Shown: positions 1 to 12,387 of the stretch, one piece after another | How positions within the stretch are numbered: position 1 is the stretch's first letter | How the letters are laid out: the number at the start of each line of letters is the position of its first letter | Source of the DNA: Straminergon stramineum | Lineage: Eukaryota > Streptophyta > Bryopsida > Hypnales > Calliergonaceae | Assembly: GCA_963920665.1 (NCBI GenBank) | Contig: OY987265.1 | Span: 19,287,001-19,351,000, forward strand | DNA: 64,000 bases | Direction of reading: 5' to 3' | The notes under the pieces: model-generated | What the model was told of the DNA's origin: nothing | Database searches by the model: none | Seen by the model: the letters and a program-made list of their open reading frames with translations, nothing else | Position numbers and translations under genes: made by a program

Positions 1-2
1 GT

Positions 3-359
3 CCCACTGATGATGATTCGGACCCTGATGATGGGGGCGAGACCGACGAGGAAGAAGAGGACAGCGAAGGGGATGACGATGAGGATGACGATGGAGACCT
101 TCATGAAGACGATGATATCGACCTCGTAAGTAACGATGAAGAGGAGAACAGTGAGGAGGAGGAGGATGGAGATGAAGCTGGAGATCTAGAAAGTTACTCT
201 TCAGATGAGGACGGTAGCGATGATGGTCTGGGGGATGGAGTCCTGGAACTTATCTCCGATGGTGACGATGATCCTAGGGGTACGTTTTCAAGTGATGATG
301 GCTCCGGGGGGGAGTTTGGAGACGACGCGTTTGATGATTTAATGCGGGGAATGTTCTGA
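3..359 (+). CDS. Acidic C-terminal part of an unidentified protein (5' end outside window)
   Basis: An open frame runs from the window edge to a TGA at 357-359 and gives about 118 residues made almost entirely of Asp, Glu, Ser and Gly, ending in a less acidic tail (DDAFDDLMRGMF). Acidic low-complexity tails of this kind are common on nucleolar ribosome-assembly factors, histone chaperones and importins, but no domain is visible, so the family is not named. A perfect GTAAGT donor-like hexamer lies inside the frame at about 127-132; the same acidic frame continues past it, so it is read as coding. GC content is well above that of the following 8 kb, as expected for a host gene. The start and any upstream exons lie outside the window. 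Confidence 0.6.
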   Translation, partial: PTDDDSDPDDGGETDEEEEDSEGDDDEDDDGDLHEDDDIDLVSNDEEENSEEEEDGDEAGDLESYSSDEDGSDDGLGDGVLELISDGDDDPRGTFSSDDGSGGEFGDDAFDDLMRGMF

Positions 360-1250
360 CAAGAAGCGAATGATAGCATTTTGGGACCTCATAATCTTAA
401 ACTATACTAGGTACAAATACTTCTCCTTGAAACGTATGCATGTTCCCCTTCCTGTGTCTTCTAGCCCCTATTCCTTTAGAAGAGTTTTTTTCCTCAGGCT
501 ATGGAGGAACAATGTTGATTGTATACAGTAACCGAAATCATTTGTAGCGCTCATAGGGGAGCCCTTTGTGAAGTATTTGTGTTTGTCGCATCCTTAGGAG
601 CGCACGAGTACCAGATGCATGTAGCAGTAGTCTTCATAGCCTCGGGTACGAGTCTTGGGTTCCTGAAGATAAAATGGCTCTTTCACAAAGCAGTACGCAT
701 TTTTTTGTCCTCACCATCACATTGCTCCTGATATTATTAGCTCAGGTCTGGGTGATTATTAAGCAGATGCTCAAACAATTTGAGCCATTGATTACCCTTC
801 AAGCTGGTGTTTGATTCTTCCACTATCCGCTTCAAAGAGAGTAACAGATGTATGGAATTAAGTCGAATACATTATGATTGTGACTTACTGTAGACCCTTC
901 TCATTTTTCCTACATCTGCCTTTCATACCTTCCAGTCATTAGTCCAGTGATGTTCATTGGGTCTTGCAAATTATATCTCCAAAGTCCATCCCACTGGTGT
1001 CTCAATATTGCTGCAATAGGTTGCAAGAATTCGTCGTTTTCAATTACTGATTATTAGACAACCGCAGGATACGACAGCCAGCTCTAGAACCACTTCTCTT
1101 ACCTTAACCCTTAAAGGTTTGTGGAGCTTCTGAGACATGTAGGAGTCGCAACTATTCAAATTGGTAGTGCCATGTGTCATTGGATTTGGCTTGTTACTAC
1201 TGTCAATTCATGCATTTTTTATGTCAAATACACAAAAAAAAAAACATCAT
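360..1250. other. 3' flank of the acidic-tail gene
   Basis: Mixed-composition sequence after the stop codon, probably 3' UTR and flank. The short ORF at 519-731 has no recognisable protein features. No clear single poly(A) signal was chosen. Confidence 0.4.
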
Positions 1251-4200
1251 GTTAGAATTGAACTTCCCAACCTTTAAAGGTGAATTGAATTTCTTTGAGA
1301 TGCAATGAACCAATCCCAAACATTTTAATTACAGATTGTATTCATGAATTGAATAAGATTTACTATTATCTATTGCAGAAAATTGCAATGGCTATTAATG
1401 TAAAATTTTGTATGAATATGAATGCATTGAGTCATGAAGTAATAACTAGGGAGTTAAAATACTATTTTAGAAACTTTAAACACAAAATTTGACAAAAGTA
1501 GCCCCAAGTGTTGTGACTTTCCTACATTCCAGTACTTCAAGTATATTTATTGCAAAAGTCTTGAATTTTGTATTTGCCAATAATGTGAAAACTTTGAAAT
1601 TTGGTAGAAATGGAACAAAATTCAATTTAGGAAGAGGGCAACTCAATGTGACTAGAGTTGCATTAATATGTCAAGTTGTATCAAAATTTGAATGTGACCT
1701 AGAACAAAAATTGAAAGAGAAGGGAAATGGCAATTTTTCATAGCTTAAACAATAATTGTATGTAGGTTAAATTTTTTCCAGTACTTTGCTAAGGAAATTT
1801 ATCAAGGTGAAAGTCATCTCAATTTTGTATTTTCTTAGATGAAATTTTTTGAATGTTTATTTTTGCTACTAACTCAGTTACAACATTTTTGCTCTGTCTA
1901 CAATAGAAGACCAAATTCCCATCCTTGCTCTGATGGCTTTGAGGGATTGATTGCAATAAATTTTAATCTAAAATTAAGTTAACCTCTCTGTAACACTCTT
2001 TTCATAATTTAGTGGATTAAGAATTCCTTTCAATGCTAAATGTTCTCATTAATCCCTAAACATCTAGATTCATCTCTAGAATTGACAATTTTTAAAAAAT
2101 CATTATAAATTGCTATTTGGAACCATATTTTGGAATTGATATGCAAATAGAAGTTGTAGATTTTGAATTGTAGCTTCCATCTATACAATTAGATTCATCA
2201 TTGCTATCACATACCTTTTTTTTATAAATTTTAAAAGAGAAATTCCAAAATTCCTTCTTAATTCAATTACAAGAAAAATATTATCATTTTTTGAGTAAAA
2301 ATTGTTGGAATGGATTTGAAATGAGGTTCTCTTCACATGGTGATTATTTGAAATTTTTTGTTCTTCAAATCTATGACCTCATTTTGGCAAATCCATTTTT
2401 GAACTAAAGTCTATGCAATTTGACCACTTGACATACTTGCACATTGGTAATTTTAGAAAAATATATACTCTAATAACACCAAATCCAACCCTTAGATAGG
2501 CCAACAACTTGATAACATGTCTCCACAAATTAAAATAACTTTCATTCTAGTAGTTAGGAGGATGAAACTCCAAATTTAATCTATTCATCGTCTAGAAATT
2601 GGATGTTGAAGTGCTTAGGGGTGAATATATGTAAATGTAACGAGTTAACATTTGGCCCAAGTATTTTCTTTGATCTTTTAAATTGATTAGATGAATTCCA
2701 AATATTAAAATTTAACAGAAAAATAATTTTGATTTTTTATTAATTATTTTCCAAACTACATATTTTCAAAATCACTTTTCCTTGCAAATATATTGGCAAA
2801 TGAATGTCAAATGCCAATCTACAATACAATCAAGGCTAAATCCATACAAATGTAGATATATTATAAATAATAGAGTTATTTTAAAAGTCATGAAATGCCA
2901 CCTTCCCTTTTAGATTCCATTTGAATCCTTATTCAACTTCTATTTTTTTGGAATGACAACAATGAATGAGTGCATACAATTGATTTACATTAAACTTTGA
3001 GTTGTCTTTGCATTGAGGACATGAAGTGTCCCTTTTGAGTGGATAGTCACCCAAAAGGGATACCAAAGTCAAGATCTCCAAATCTCAAAAAAAAAATTTT
3101 AAAAAAAACATGTTTATTTATTTCTCATCACCTCTCAACCAAAAAATAAAATTGTATATTCATTCCTCATTGCCATGTAGACCATATATGGTTTTTGAAC
3201 ACATGTGTGATAAGAGTTGACATAGAATATGTTATCATATGTTATTTTCACATGTCATATTGTATATATACCATATCCATATTCATATTTGTATCTCGTG
3301 CCCATACACTTTGCCTATGATTGTGTCCATATACTTGTATGCATTTTCATATCAACATATCATCGTATGCCATATATCTTAGGGGTGGTAAAAAATGTAT
3401 TTTATAAGGGGTCCATGGGGATATATTTCAAGGTCATGCAAGTTGTTTATTTTGAAGGGATAATCTTCGTCCTACATTAAAGTTTAGGTCCCAATGTCCC
3501 ACCCTTAAAAAAAAAGAGAATAAAAACAAAATTTTACTTCAAGTGGTGTGAAAAATCTATGGAAATTATTTAGAAAATCAATACTTTGATGCCAATTCAA
3601 AGCAAAATTCTACTAACTATACAATTTCATCATACAATTACTCATCTATATCATCATAGACATGTGCTTCTCTTGCTACATCCAATATATGAAGTGCAAA
3701 TATTCTAAGTCTTCAATGAAAATCTTTGTGTTGTTTATTCAAGGTTTGCAACACAATATCCACTCACAAAAATCCCACAATCATTCTAATTCATTGCTCA
3801 CCAAAGATATACCACACCAAAGGTTTTTTGGATTTCAACAAATCCAAATTCAAAACCCTAATTTTCTCAAATCATTGCAATTAGAAATAAGAAAGAGTAC
3901 AAGTGGGATTATTGGAAAAACAACCTCTATGAAAATTGCAAACTATTCATGAGGGCTACAATTTATCTAGTCCATGTATTTAAGCCATATATCCAACGGA
4001 ATACAAGTGGTCAAATTGTTGCAAAATGAGTGTGACCCACCTTAAGTGGACATTGTAACCCTTCTTACCAAAACAAGTTCAACAAAACTTTCAAGTTCCA
4101 ATTTGAGGATCCTCCAACATATGTACCAACTTCAATAATACCTATTAAAAAGAATCCTCAAAAATAAAAATTAACAATTTTTGTAATGATGGACAAGACC

Positions 4201-5699
4201 ACAAAATAAATGCTAATTAATTGAATTTTTCAACACTCATTCTAATAGAAAATTCTTTGTTTTGTATAATTCTAGTAGTGATATTGAGGTGAGAACTCGT
4301 GTAGCCAATTTCTAGTGTAACCTTTGGAATTTTAGTATTGAAGGATTTGTAATTAGATTGTAATTTGCTTCTACAATACCAAAGACAACACTAAGCAAAT
4401 TGGTTCTTTAAAATGAAGATCTATATTAGCTAAATCTTGTTGTTAAGGTCATATGTAAGGTAAATGGCACTTAAATTACAAAATGGGATGTGAACAAGGA
4501 TATTAAGAGAATGTTAGTCTACACTACTCACTCATATCCCATAAAATGTGAACAATAATTATGTTTGTCTTTTAGTAGACCATAAATGCAAACCAATACA
4601 TATGTCATAATTCTATAACAAAAGAACAAATGCAATGGAATATAGGTCACTCAAATGCTCTTCATTCATTGGCAATAGTCTTTTTATACATATCATCATG
4701 TGACAATAGTCTTGCTATAGTCTTTGATATATACACCTAATATAGCTATTTCCTTAAGCATAAATTTGTCATCATCTTTTATCTCAATTACATACCAGAA
4801 TATACATGCTTATCCTAGTTAATTTTAGTTTCCAATAGCAATTATCTTATTCATCTAGATTCATCAATTGAGTTAATCCCAAAAGTTATGAGTAGTTTCA
4901 TTTTGTTGGCTCCTTGGTCCTTTAGGGATTATCTATTTTTGAAAATTTAAAACTTTGAGCTAAAAAAATGAAAAGTTGAGAAGTAATTGCAAATAAGAAA
5001 TTTCAATTTATAAAAACCTCATATAGCAAAATCATTTTGAAGAAAATCATAAATTTTCTAAAACTATGATATTTTAGGATTTAGTTGGATTAATAATCTT
5101 ACAACTTAAATATATTAAAGTATTGAAATATGAAATTGAGAATAAATATATTTCAAATTTTCAAAATTTATAATTTACAAAAGCTTCATAAAATTTCACA
5201 TAAATTAGTTCTTTACAAAGTCTAATTTTATAAGCTAGTTTTGAAAATTTTGGTAAACTAATTTTGTAAGCAACTTTATCTAACTAATAATTTAAATTTT
5301 ATATTCTCAATTTTACAAAATTTCAAATCTCCAATTCATCATCATTGGTAGAGTATAAGACCATGGTTGATATTTTATAATGATAATCATATTATTTTAA
5401 ATAACATTAATACATCAATCATTAGATTGACAACATCATCTTTTTCTACTCCAATACATTGATATATTAGGCAAAACCTTTCAATATACAAGTATCATGT
5501 CTATGCAATGTATATATTGCAATAAGATTTCTGTTGCTCCTACAATTTTCTTAGATTGTCTTTCATCTAATTTAAACCAATGAATTGATATGCAATATTT
5601 TCTTCTTTTAGTATTTGAATCTGCAATCAATTCACATTTGAGTTATTTTTTGCTCTATTGTAGTCAATTTCAATTTTATTCATACTTAATTAAAGTACT
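1251..5699. other. AT-rich intergenic sequence, no gene seen
   Basis: Strongly AT-rich with many A and T runs. ORFs up to 96 codons (for example 3229-3480 and 3662-3952) consist of low-complexity residues and are taken as chance. The part around 3240-3400 is rich in CATAT words. No terminal repeats or conserved domain were found. Confidence 0.5.
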
Positions 5700-6860
5700 T
5701 TAGTGTAAGCGTTCAACCTTCTTCCAATATGGTAAAAACATTATTTCTAGAAAATTAATGTGACTAGTTTGTTTCAACAAATTTCTATTTAACTTTGATA
5801 CTTCTCCTTGTAGAATTATATTCTTTTCATTCATTTCTTCATTAATTTTGTTGAGCGAGCCAACAATGTGATTATAATAATTGTGTATCTTTTCCAATTC
5901 TTGATGAAGGGTTTGATTCTTGAGCTTTAAAGCATTATTTTCATCTTTGATAGATAGCTTTGCTACAATAAGTTCATTTGCATCATCTTCTTGACCAGAA
6001 GTTGCATATGTTGAATTGTATGTAATTAAGTTGTTTAAAAAAGTTGGAGACTTCATATGAGAAGAATCATCCAAAGTTAAAGGTGATTTGTTGTTATTCC
6101 TTCCCATTGAACTAAATCTTTTGTGAGGAGGTCGAAGTTCTTCCGCTTTTTCTCTTTGTGAACCAAATCTTTTGTAAAGAAGTTGATTTTCATCCTCCTC
6201 TTCCTCAATTGAACCAAATTTTATATGAGGAAGTTGAAGATCTTCCTCATCTATTGGTGCACTATATTTTTTATCACGAAGTTGAAGTTCATCAACCTCC
6301 TTCTCTATTGGTAAACCAATTTTTTTATAAGAAACTTGAAGTTCTTCATCTTCTTCTATAATTGATGATTTTGTGCAAGTAACTTCTTCTTGGATAAAAT
6401 TTACTTCACTATTTTCAAAAATTTCCACATTTTGATTTTGATTTAGTTGATGTATTTTAAGTTTGTGCTTTTTATTGGTAAGGTTCCAATCCACCTTTTG
6501 ATTCAAAAATATCTTTGCATATACCATAGCTGCCAACCAATATGGAATCATATAAGTTTTACCTTTGATAGCTATATTGTGTTTGAATGATGTTTCACAC
6601 ATTTGTGTCAATTCCATCTTATATGCTTCATGTGTACACGATTGTAGTGGTGCTCTATAGTCTAATAGCAACCCATTTTGTCGTACTATCGGCCAATGTC
6701 GAATTATATGTCCCCAAGTTATCCATTTTTTGCAAGTTCTTTCATCCCAAGGTTCTGGAGCATTTTTCCAACTAGATAATGCTATCTTTTTTTTCTTTAG
6801 TGCAAGCATATTAATAGGCCGGTGAAACTTCAAATTTTCCCCCATTGCTAATGATTTCAT
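5700..6860 (-). CDS. Unknown protein with short internal repeats and C-terminal coiled coil
   Basis: The longest uninterrupted single ORF apart from the APL exons, 386 residues from the first ATG (6860); the frame stays open 13 codons further upstream without another ATG, and a second Met five codons in is also possible. Not recognised. Seen in the protein: a Trp-rich basic N-terminal region at about residues 29-57 (SSWKNAPEPWDERTCKKW and following), a middle section at about 169-254 with five imperfect 15-20-residue repeats of the pattern acidic run, (E/D)LQL, two or three residues, K(K/R)(F/I)G, and a C-terminal segment at about 295-372 with leucine and isoleucine heptad spacing typical of a coiled coil. 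Base composition matches the AT-rich surroundings. It may be a young lineage-specific gene or an ORF from an unrecognised transposon; nothing nearby suggests a pathway. Confidence 0.5.
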   Translation of the reverse strand: MKSLAMGENLKFHRPINMLALKKKKIALSSWKNAPEPWDERTCKKWITWGHIIRHWPIVRQNGLLLDYRAPLQSCTHEAYKMELTQMCETSFKHNIAIKGKTYMIPYWLAAMVYAKIFLNQKVDWNLTNKKHKLKIHQLNQNQNVEIFENSEVNFIQEEVTCTKSSIIEEDEELQVSYKKIGLPIEKEVDELQLRDKKYSAPIDEEDLQLPHIKFGSIEEEEDENQLLYKRFGSQREKAEELRPPHKRFSSMGRNNNKSPLTLDDSSHMKSPTFLNNLITYNSTYATSGQEDDANELIVAKLSIKDENNALKLKNQTLHQELEKIHNYYNHIVGSLNKINEEMNEKNIILQGEVSKLNRNLLKQTSHINFLEIMFLPYWKKVERLH

Positions 6861-8001
6861 ATTAATGTTTTTGTATAGATCAATGATAAAAAAAATCACT
6901 ATTTAAAATGATTGTTAGAATTGATAACAAACTATTTGAGTATTATATCAAAATTAACAATATTCTTCTTGTACTTTTCTATAATCGAATGCAAGAAAAT
7001 CCTAATGATTTTTCAACAATCAATATGTACAATATAAATAGAATAAGACTAAGATATATCATTTCATCAAACCTCTCTCTATATATAATTGAAATTTTTC
7101 ATAACTTTTAATTTAAAATAAAAGTTGTATTCAACATTGTAATGTTTTTTGTGAAAATCCTAAATCTTGGATCTAATAGATTTTACTTTATTTAAAATAA
7201 TATTGCATGTACTTTTACTATAAGCTCATTTTTTTTAATTTAAAATTATTTAACATTGTTTTAGTTATTAGTTGAGAGTTTAAAGATAATTGAATTCTCA
7301 AAGTTAATTAACTTCCTAAGCCTCAAGGGGCAATCCAAATTTCCAAAATTATAAAGATGTTTTGTAAAATACAACTTAGAATAATAATTTCATGATAGTT
7401 TTGAACAAAACTTGTAAACAAGGATCCATATATCATATCTATATGGTCAATTCTACTACTACTCTAATCAATAATTCATAATAAAATTGAATTTCATAAA
7501 AAAATGCTACATTGAATATGGGTAGTTTTCAAAAGATTTTTAGTTCTTTAAGCTCAAAATGAAAAATTCTAACTATGGTGATTTTAAAATCTAAAAAAAT
7601 ACTTCTTTATTTAAATCAAATTTCATGGGTTGTCTTTGAACCAATCAAACAACTTGTTTCCATTGAACTATAGAATCTTTCTTATAAATAGTTCTAAAAA
7701 TCTACCATACAATTGTAACTTTGTAAAAAAATAGTACAAGATTCTTAAAGCATTTAGATGGATGAAAAACCAAGACCTTATGTACTTAAAATATGTTTGC
7801 AATTCATCTGTTATTCAAAATTTAAACATCCAATCTTCAAGGGGTTAAGAATTCAAAGTTGGTAAATCCCTAATGATCATAGAGGCTTTGAACTGAACTT
7901 AGATGTGCTAGAAAAATATATATTTAACAAAAAATTTGAGGTTTTTATCAAAATAAGCTATGCTATTATGTCAAGCATCTTTAATAGAAATGGTCTTTAT
8001 C
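6861..8001. other. AT-rich intergenic sequence
   Basis: Upstream side of the minus-strand repeat-protein ORF. The 6908-7111 ORF is low complexity. No promoter element was distinctive enough to call in this AT-rich background. Confidence 0.4.
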
Positions 8002-8245
8002 GGAATCAATTCTCCAAATCTGTATTGGAGCATTTACTTTGATAATTTTTAATTATTTTTTTATTGAATTTGAATTTGAATTCATTGTGATTGTAAACAA
8101 AACCAAAAAAATTTGGAAACCATTTATTAGGAATCAATTCTCCAAATCTGTATTGGAGCATTTACTTTGATAATTTTTTATAATTTTTTGTTTAGCTTTA
8201 ATTTGAATTCATTGGTGATTATAAACAAAAACAAACGAGTTTTGA
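8002..8245. repeat. Tandem duplication, period 127 bp
   Basis: The segment starting GGAATCAATTCTCCAAATCT at 8002 recurs at 8129 and stays similar (GTATTGGAGCATTTACTTTG, then ATTCATTG.GATT.TAAACA) to about 8245, so two copies lie head to tail with small indels. Confidence 0.85.
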
Positions 8246-9930
8246 TCATAAGAACATCATAACTTTATAAAAAAAAAGTAAAATTTTGAAATTTCAACAT
8301 TCATTGTTCATTTCACAATATATTCATATTTTTTAATTTTTCTTTGTATTAATTTTTCATTTCTTCATTAAAAATTAGGTAAGCAATTTCAATTTGTTAT
8401 GCATCTTTACAAAGACAATCCATTTTATTGTGAAAAAAAAAGAAAAAAAAGTCTAATCATGGTTTATTTACTTTCTAGTTATAGAATTACCATAAATATA
8501 ACTATGATCTATCTACCATAAGTATATAGAATTACTAGAAGGATAAGCATTGTCTATTTATTTTCTAATTATAGAATTACAAGGAAATTTGGCTTACACC
8601 ATAATGTCCTACACTACAATATATACCTATGGTGAAAATTTTCAATTTTTAAGCTTATTTGTATTTGATATGAATTTTCTTCACTATTTCTTCAAAAATT
8701 CACAATAATTTCAATTTTTTTTAAATTTTAAATTTTCATAACTTGTAGAAGACATGTGATTTCATCTTTGAAAATTAAAATCCATTTTTTTTCTTGGAAT
8801 TTAGTTGCAAAATAGACTATGTAACTAAAAAAAATTTGAAGTTTGACCACATGGTCATATAGGCCTCGATGTTCCAAGGTTTAATTTACACATGGGCTAG
8901 CGAGATTTGAACAACCTAGATGAGAAGGCAATGAGCAAGCAATGGAATGAGCATGGACAGGATGAGTCAATGAGCAATGGACAAGATGTGAGAAGGCAAT
9001 GGACAATTGCATCAAAAGTTACCGTGCCCATTCTCCCGGCGATGGGCTCAATGTTGCCGCTACTATAGTCTATCCCACCCTCAAATCTTTCCAACCACCT
9101 TGTGCCATGAGGCAATAAAAATAGCAAGAGCTGGTTGTGTGACATTGTTCCCCAAGTCAAATTACGCACATCAGCAAGATAGAAGTTTGTGATAAGGAAA
9201 ATTTGCAATCGCTTGAATGTCCTGCAATTGTTTCTCTAAAAGATTTTCGAACACGATGCATTTCATTATTGGTGCATACTTCAACTTTCTACCATTATTC
9301 CCATGAGGCAAGTGCATGGAACCACAATTTGCTTCGAAAAAACGGGAAGGAAGGTTTCTTAGAAACAGATCTGGAGAATCGTTAGGTTCCTGTGTGTTTT
9401 CTCCTGACGAAAGCTTATTGCACATGAAATCGCATGGACTAGGTAGCCCAAATCTGAAGCCTTCAAGTACATAGAAAAGGGCACGGCCTGTCGAAGGATG
9501 CGTACTTTTTCAACCCAGCTCTACATATGAGTTACGTAGCATAAGCTCACTATCTAGCTCAGTGCGGATGATCCGTAGCAAATCGTGGGAACTTAACTTG
9601 TGTCCTAATAGAATTAAAACAAAGCAAGGGAGTGTTGGATTTTTGCTAGACTTGGTGGAATGGTAGAACTATAGAGTGTGCTTCCTAGAGAAGCGTAAGC
9701 AATTCCAATGTTTTGGAATGGAGCTTCAGATGATAACTCCAAGTTAGGAACAGGAAAGTGGAAGAAATCCTACTCTAATAAGTCTAGGCAAGTGCTCAGG
9801 TGCACGCTCTAGGATTGTGTGATGAAGTTGGGTGGAGGTGCAAAGAAGAACTGAAGTGCTCCCTTTCTCGCTCTCGCTGTGGTTGGCAGTTGTAGCAGCA
9901 CCCTCTTGTTTAGAATGTTGGGCACGTCTC
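8246..9930. other. Intergenic; composition shift to higher GC near 8.9 kb
   Basis: AT-rich to about 8880, then clearly more GC-rich and complex. Overlapping ORFs of 60-103 codons occur on both strands (8897-9425); none resembles a known family and the strands cannot be told apart. The patch could be a decayed gene. A GCTCAGTG-like word near 9558 resembles a tRNA D-arm, but no cloverleaf can be built. Confidence 0.3.
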
Positions 9931-9935
9931 TCCAC

Positions 9936-10235
9936 CTGCTTCTTTAGCATCAACACCCCCTCCACTTCGTCCCCCCACCCGCTGCTTTGCATCACTACCC
10001 CCTCGATTTCGTCCCACCCACCCGTTCCTTTGCTTTACCACCCGCTCAAATCGATCCCCCACCCGCTCCTTTGCAATATCACCCGTTGAATTCCACTCCC
10101 CACTGGCTCCTTTGCATCCCCTCCCGTTCAATTTCTCCCCCCACTGGCTCCTTTGCATCCCCTCCCATTCGATTTCTCCCCCACTCGCTCCTTTGCATCC
10201 CCTCCAGCTCAATTTCTCCACCCACCCGCGCAAGG
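9936..10235. repeat. C-rich minisatellite, about 41-bp unit, about seven copies
   Basis: The word CTCCTTTGCATCCCCTCC or variants recurs near 9942, 9982, 10025, 10066, 10107, 10148 and 10188, a spacing of 40-43 bp. Between copies lies CCCACCCGCTC or ATTTCTCCCCC-type sequence. The unit length is not a multiple of three, so the proline-rich and glycine-rich ORFs read across it on both strands are repeat artefacts rather than genes. Confidence 0.85.
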
Positions 10236-10732
10236 CCTTCCCCCATCGGCTTGTTTCCTACCTTAATTAATACCTGGCCCTGCTGGCTCCTGGTATAATC
10301 TCGTTGACTAAATCTTACCGATGAGCTTTTAATTTACATCAAGTGAGAGACTGAAGCAAGAATTCCGTAGAGGAGCAGCGGTATTTCGGTTCCAAACCAG
10401 TAGACCAGTGTACGAGAGTGCTTGTATAGGTAATTTCCGTCGACGCATCCATCGCCCATTGCAAAGAACCAACACTGGTATATATCGGTCTATCCATCTG
10501 TGTTTTCTTCCTCTGCCAACCCATCGTGTGCTAGACAAGCTGCAAGGGTGCAACTACCGTAGGTAGATTTTCTCAGGAAGTACGTCGAGTTTCAAGGCCG
10601 GATATGGCAATGCACTCTGACAGATGAATCGACCCACCAGTCCAAGTTCTGCTTAATTTTCAGTGTCAACCTCTTGCTAGATTAATTTTTCTTGCTGTCC
10701 AGCTCTATCGTTTGGGGTAAAGACCCATTGAC

Positions 10733-11016
10733 ATGGAAGTTGTTAGTGGTGCGCTTGAAGTAAGATCGAGCATAGTTGAACTGATTCAGAAGGATTTAGT
10801 CAGATTAGTTCAATCATGCTCTTGTAGCGAGGATCAATCATTTATTTACAGGTTCCCATGCTTCACTTGTCAATGTATGCTTTTCCTACTGGACTTGCAG
10901 GAGATTATTTGCAGCACCAGATGCCAACTGAAGCCAGATTTTCAATTTCATCCCGTTTGAGAGACATCACAGAAGAAATCCAAAAATCGGTTCATAAATA
11001 TAGCATACGGAATTAA
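10733..11016 (+). CDS. Possible small two-exon gene or gene fragment (low support)
   Basis: An ATG at 10733 reads nine codons to a GTAAGA donor at 10760. A good acceptor (TTTATTTACAG) ends at 10851 and the frame continues from 10852 to a TAA at 11014-11016, for 63 residues in all. The second exon reads like protein (for example MPTEARFSISSRLRDITEEI) and has balanced composition. Unspliced, the ATG gives a 75-residue ORF ending at 10960 with poorer composition. No family recognised. It could also be the last exon of a larger decayed gene. Confidence 0.2.
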
Positions 11017-11654
11017 ACTGAAAATTTCCTTGCTTCGTCAATGTCCAGTGATGACAGAATACAAAAATAAGATACATGAGGAATGGAATTGGGACTCACA
11101 AAAGCTAAGACATTTGTCCAATTTCCATATTGGGTGCAATCTCCTGTGCACTGTCCTAGCAGTTAAAATTGAAGGCTTAATTTGATCTCCATATTGGAGA
11201 GTGGTATGGATTGCAGCTTCAATTTGATCAAGAACATCATAATGGAAGGTTGTTTTTTTAGCCATTTCAATGCTCACTCAGCCATTCACCCAATGGATGT
11301 AGAACTGTTGAAGTGGCTTTGAAAAGCACACTTCATCAAATTAATATTCCTTGAGGAAGCTTTCAGAAAATATATGAAGAGAAATATCAACGGAAACTAG
11401 AGAGAATGTTCTACATGTATAAGGGATATGTATCTTTTGATGGAGCTGCCAATATTTATTATGATTTAAAAAAATTGATCTCAGTATCTTCGGTTTGAGC
11501 ACCCAATATTCAGGCATTACTTTGGATGAATGAGAAGTGGTTTAGACAAAACATCATATTGAAGCTATATGAATGTAAAATTGAATAAATAAAATTGACT
11601 CACTTCGATAACTATTCAATGCACATCCATCCATTGAGCTTGTGATTACAACTA
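11017..11654. other. Intergenic; possible coding scrap on the minus strand
   Basis: A minus-strand ORF (start near 11265, down to 11038) begins MAKKTTFHYDVLDQIEAAIH and looks protein-like for about 50 residues, but has no recognised domain and no clear splice structure. From about 11280 the sequence becomes AT-rich again. Confidence 0.2.
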
Positions 11655-12385
11655 GGGGTGATTACAAGAAACACTTCAAGTTTTTGACCATAGGTCTGAT
11701 AGTACTAAGCAAAACTATCAATATTGTATGTGAGCAACGCGCCAACAAATCTAAGCCATCAATTTGTTGCACCTATAGATTTGAACCATCATTTTAGTAC
11801 TATGCAATACTATACACTATTGTAGGGTACTCTAAAAGCCATTGGGGAGTAGAAAATAGTAGAATAAGATTTGTGGACCTTTTCATTTTTAGTAATTCAA
11901 AAAAATTCAAAAAAATTCCATAAAAATAGACATTTTGGTAAAGAGGATTGTGCTTACATTGCACCAAAAACTTCATGTAGGAAATTTTTCCCTCTTCATA
12001 GCCTTCATGCAAAGGAAGGCCACTCTGACCCCATGTGTACAACTGACATGTTGCAATTTTTATAAAAAATCAACATCAGTCCTTTTAATGTTAGTAGACC
12101 TCCTATATGTCCAATTTGTGGCTTTGAATTTTCATTTTTGGGTCAAAAATAGGACTAAAAACCTCCGAAATGGCCAAGATAGACATCCAATTGGGGGCAC
12201 TTTTAAAATAGTAAACTATTTTTTTTTAAATTTGAAAACATTATTCAATGTCTAAAACTACTGCATGTACCTTCACTCAAAATTTCACACCAAACGGACA
12301 AATGATGCAAAATTTATGAGCAAAAAACTACCCGTCCAAGGGCTAGAGGACAAAAAATAGGACAAGTGTTTCTTGCAATCACCCA
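11655..12385. mobile_element. 731-bp non-autonomous DNA element with TA-flanked terminal inverted repeats
   Basis: The left end reads GGGGTGATTACAAGAAACAC and the right end, on the other strand, TGGGTGATTGCAAGAAACAC; both are flanked by TA (11653-11654 and 12386-12387), the target duplication of Tc1/mariner-type elements. The interior has no transposase. A diverged relative of its right half lies at about 27640-27950. The ORFs at 11800-12255 fall inside it and are not genes. Assignment to Tc1/mariner rests on the TA duplication only. Confidence 0.65.
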
Positions 12386-12387
12386 TA

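Noticed and set aside
127..132. Perfect splice donor GTAAGT in the acidic coding region
   Set aside because: The same acidic frame continues without interruption to a natural stop, and no acceptor is needed.
3229..3480. Hydrophobic 83-codon ORF as a membrane protein
   Set aside because: It derives from low-complexity CATAT-rich sequence; amino-acid content simply follows base composition.
9540..9600. tRNA-like word (TAGCTCAGTG) suggesting a tRNA gene
   Set aside because: No acceptor stem, anticodon arm or TTCGA-type T-loop at the right distance could be paired.
9832..10298. Proline-rich and glycine-rich ORFs on both strands
   Set aside because: They are readings of a 41-bp tandem repeat; frames shift from unit to unit and both strands are equally open.
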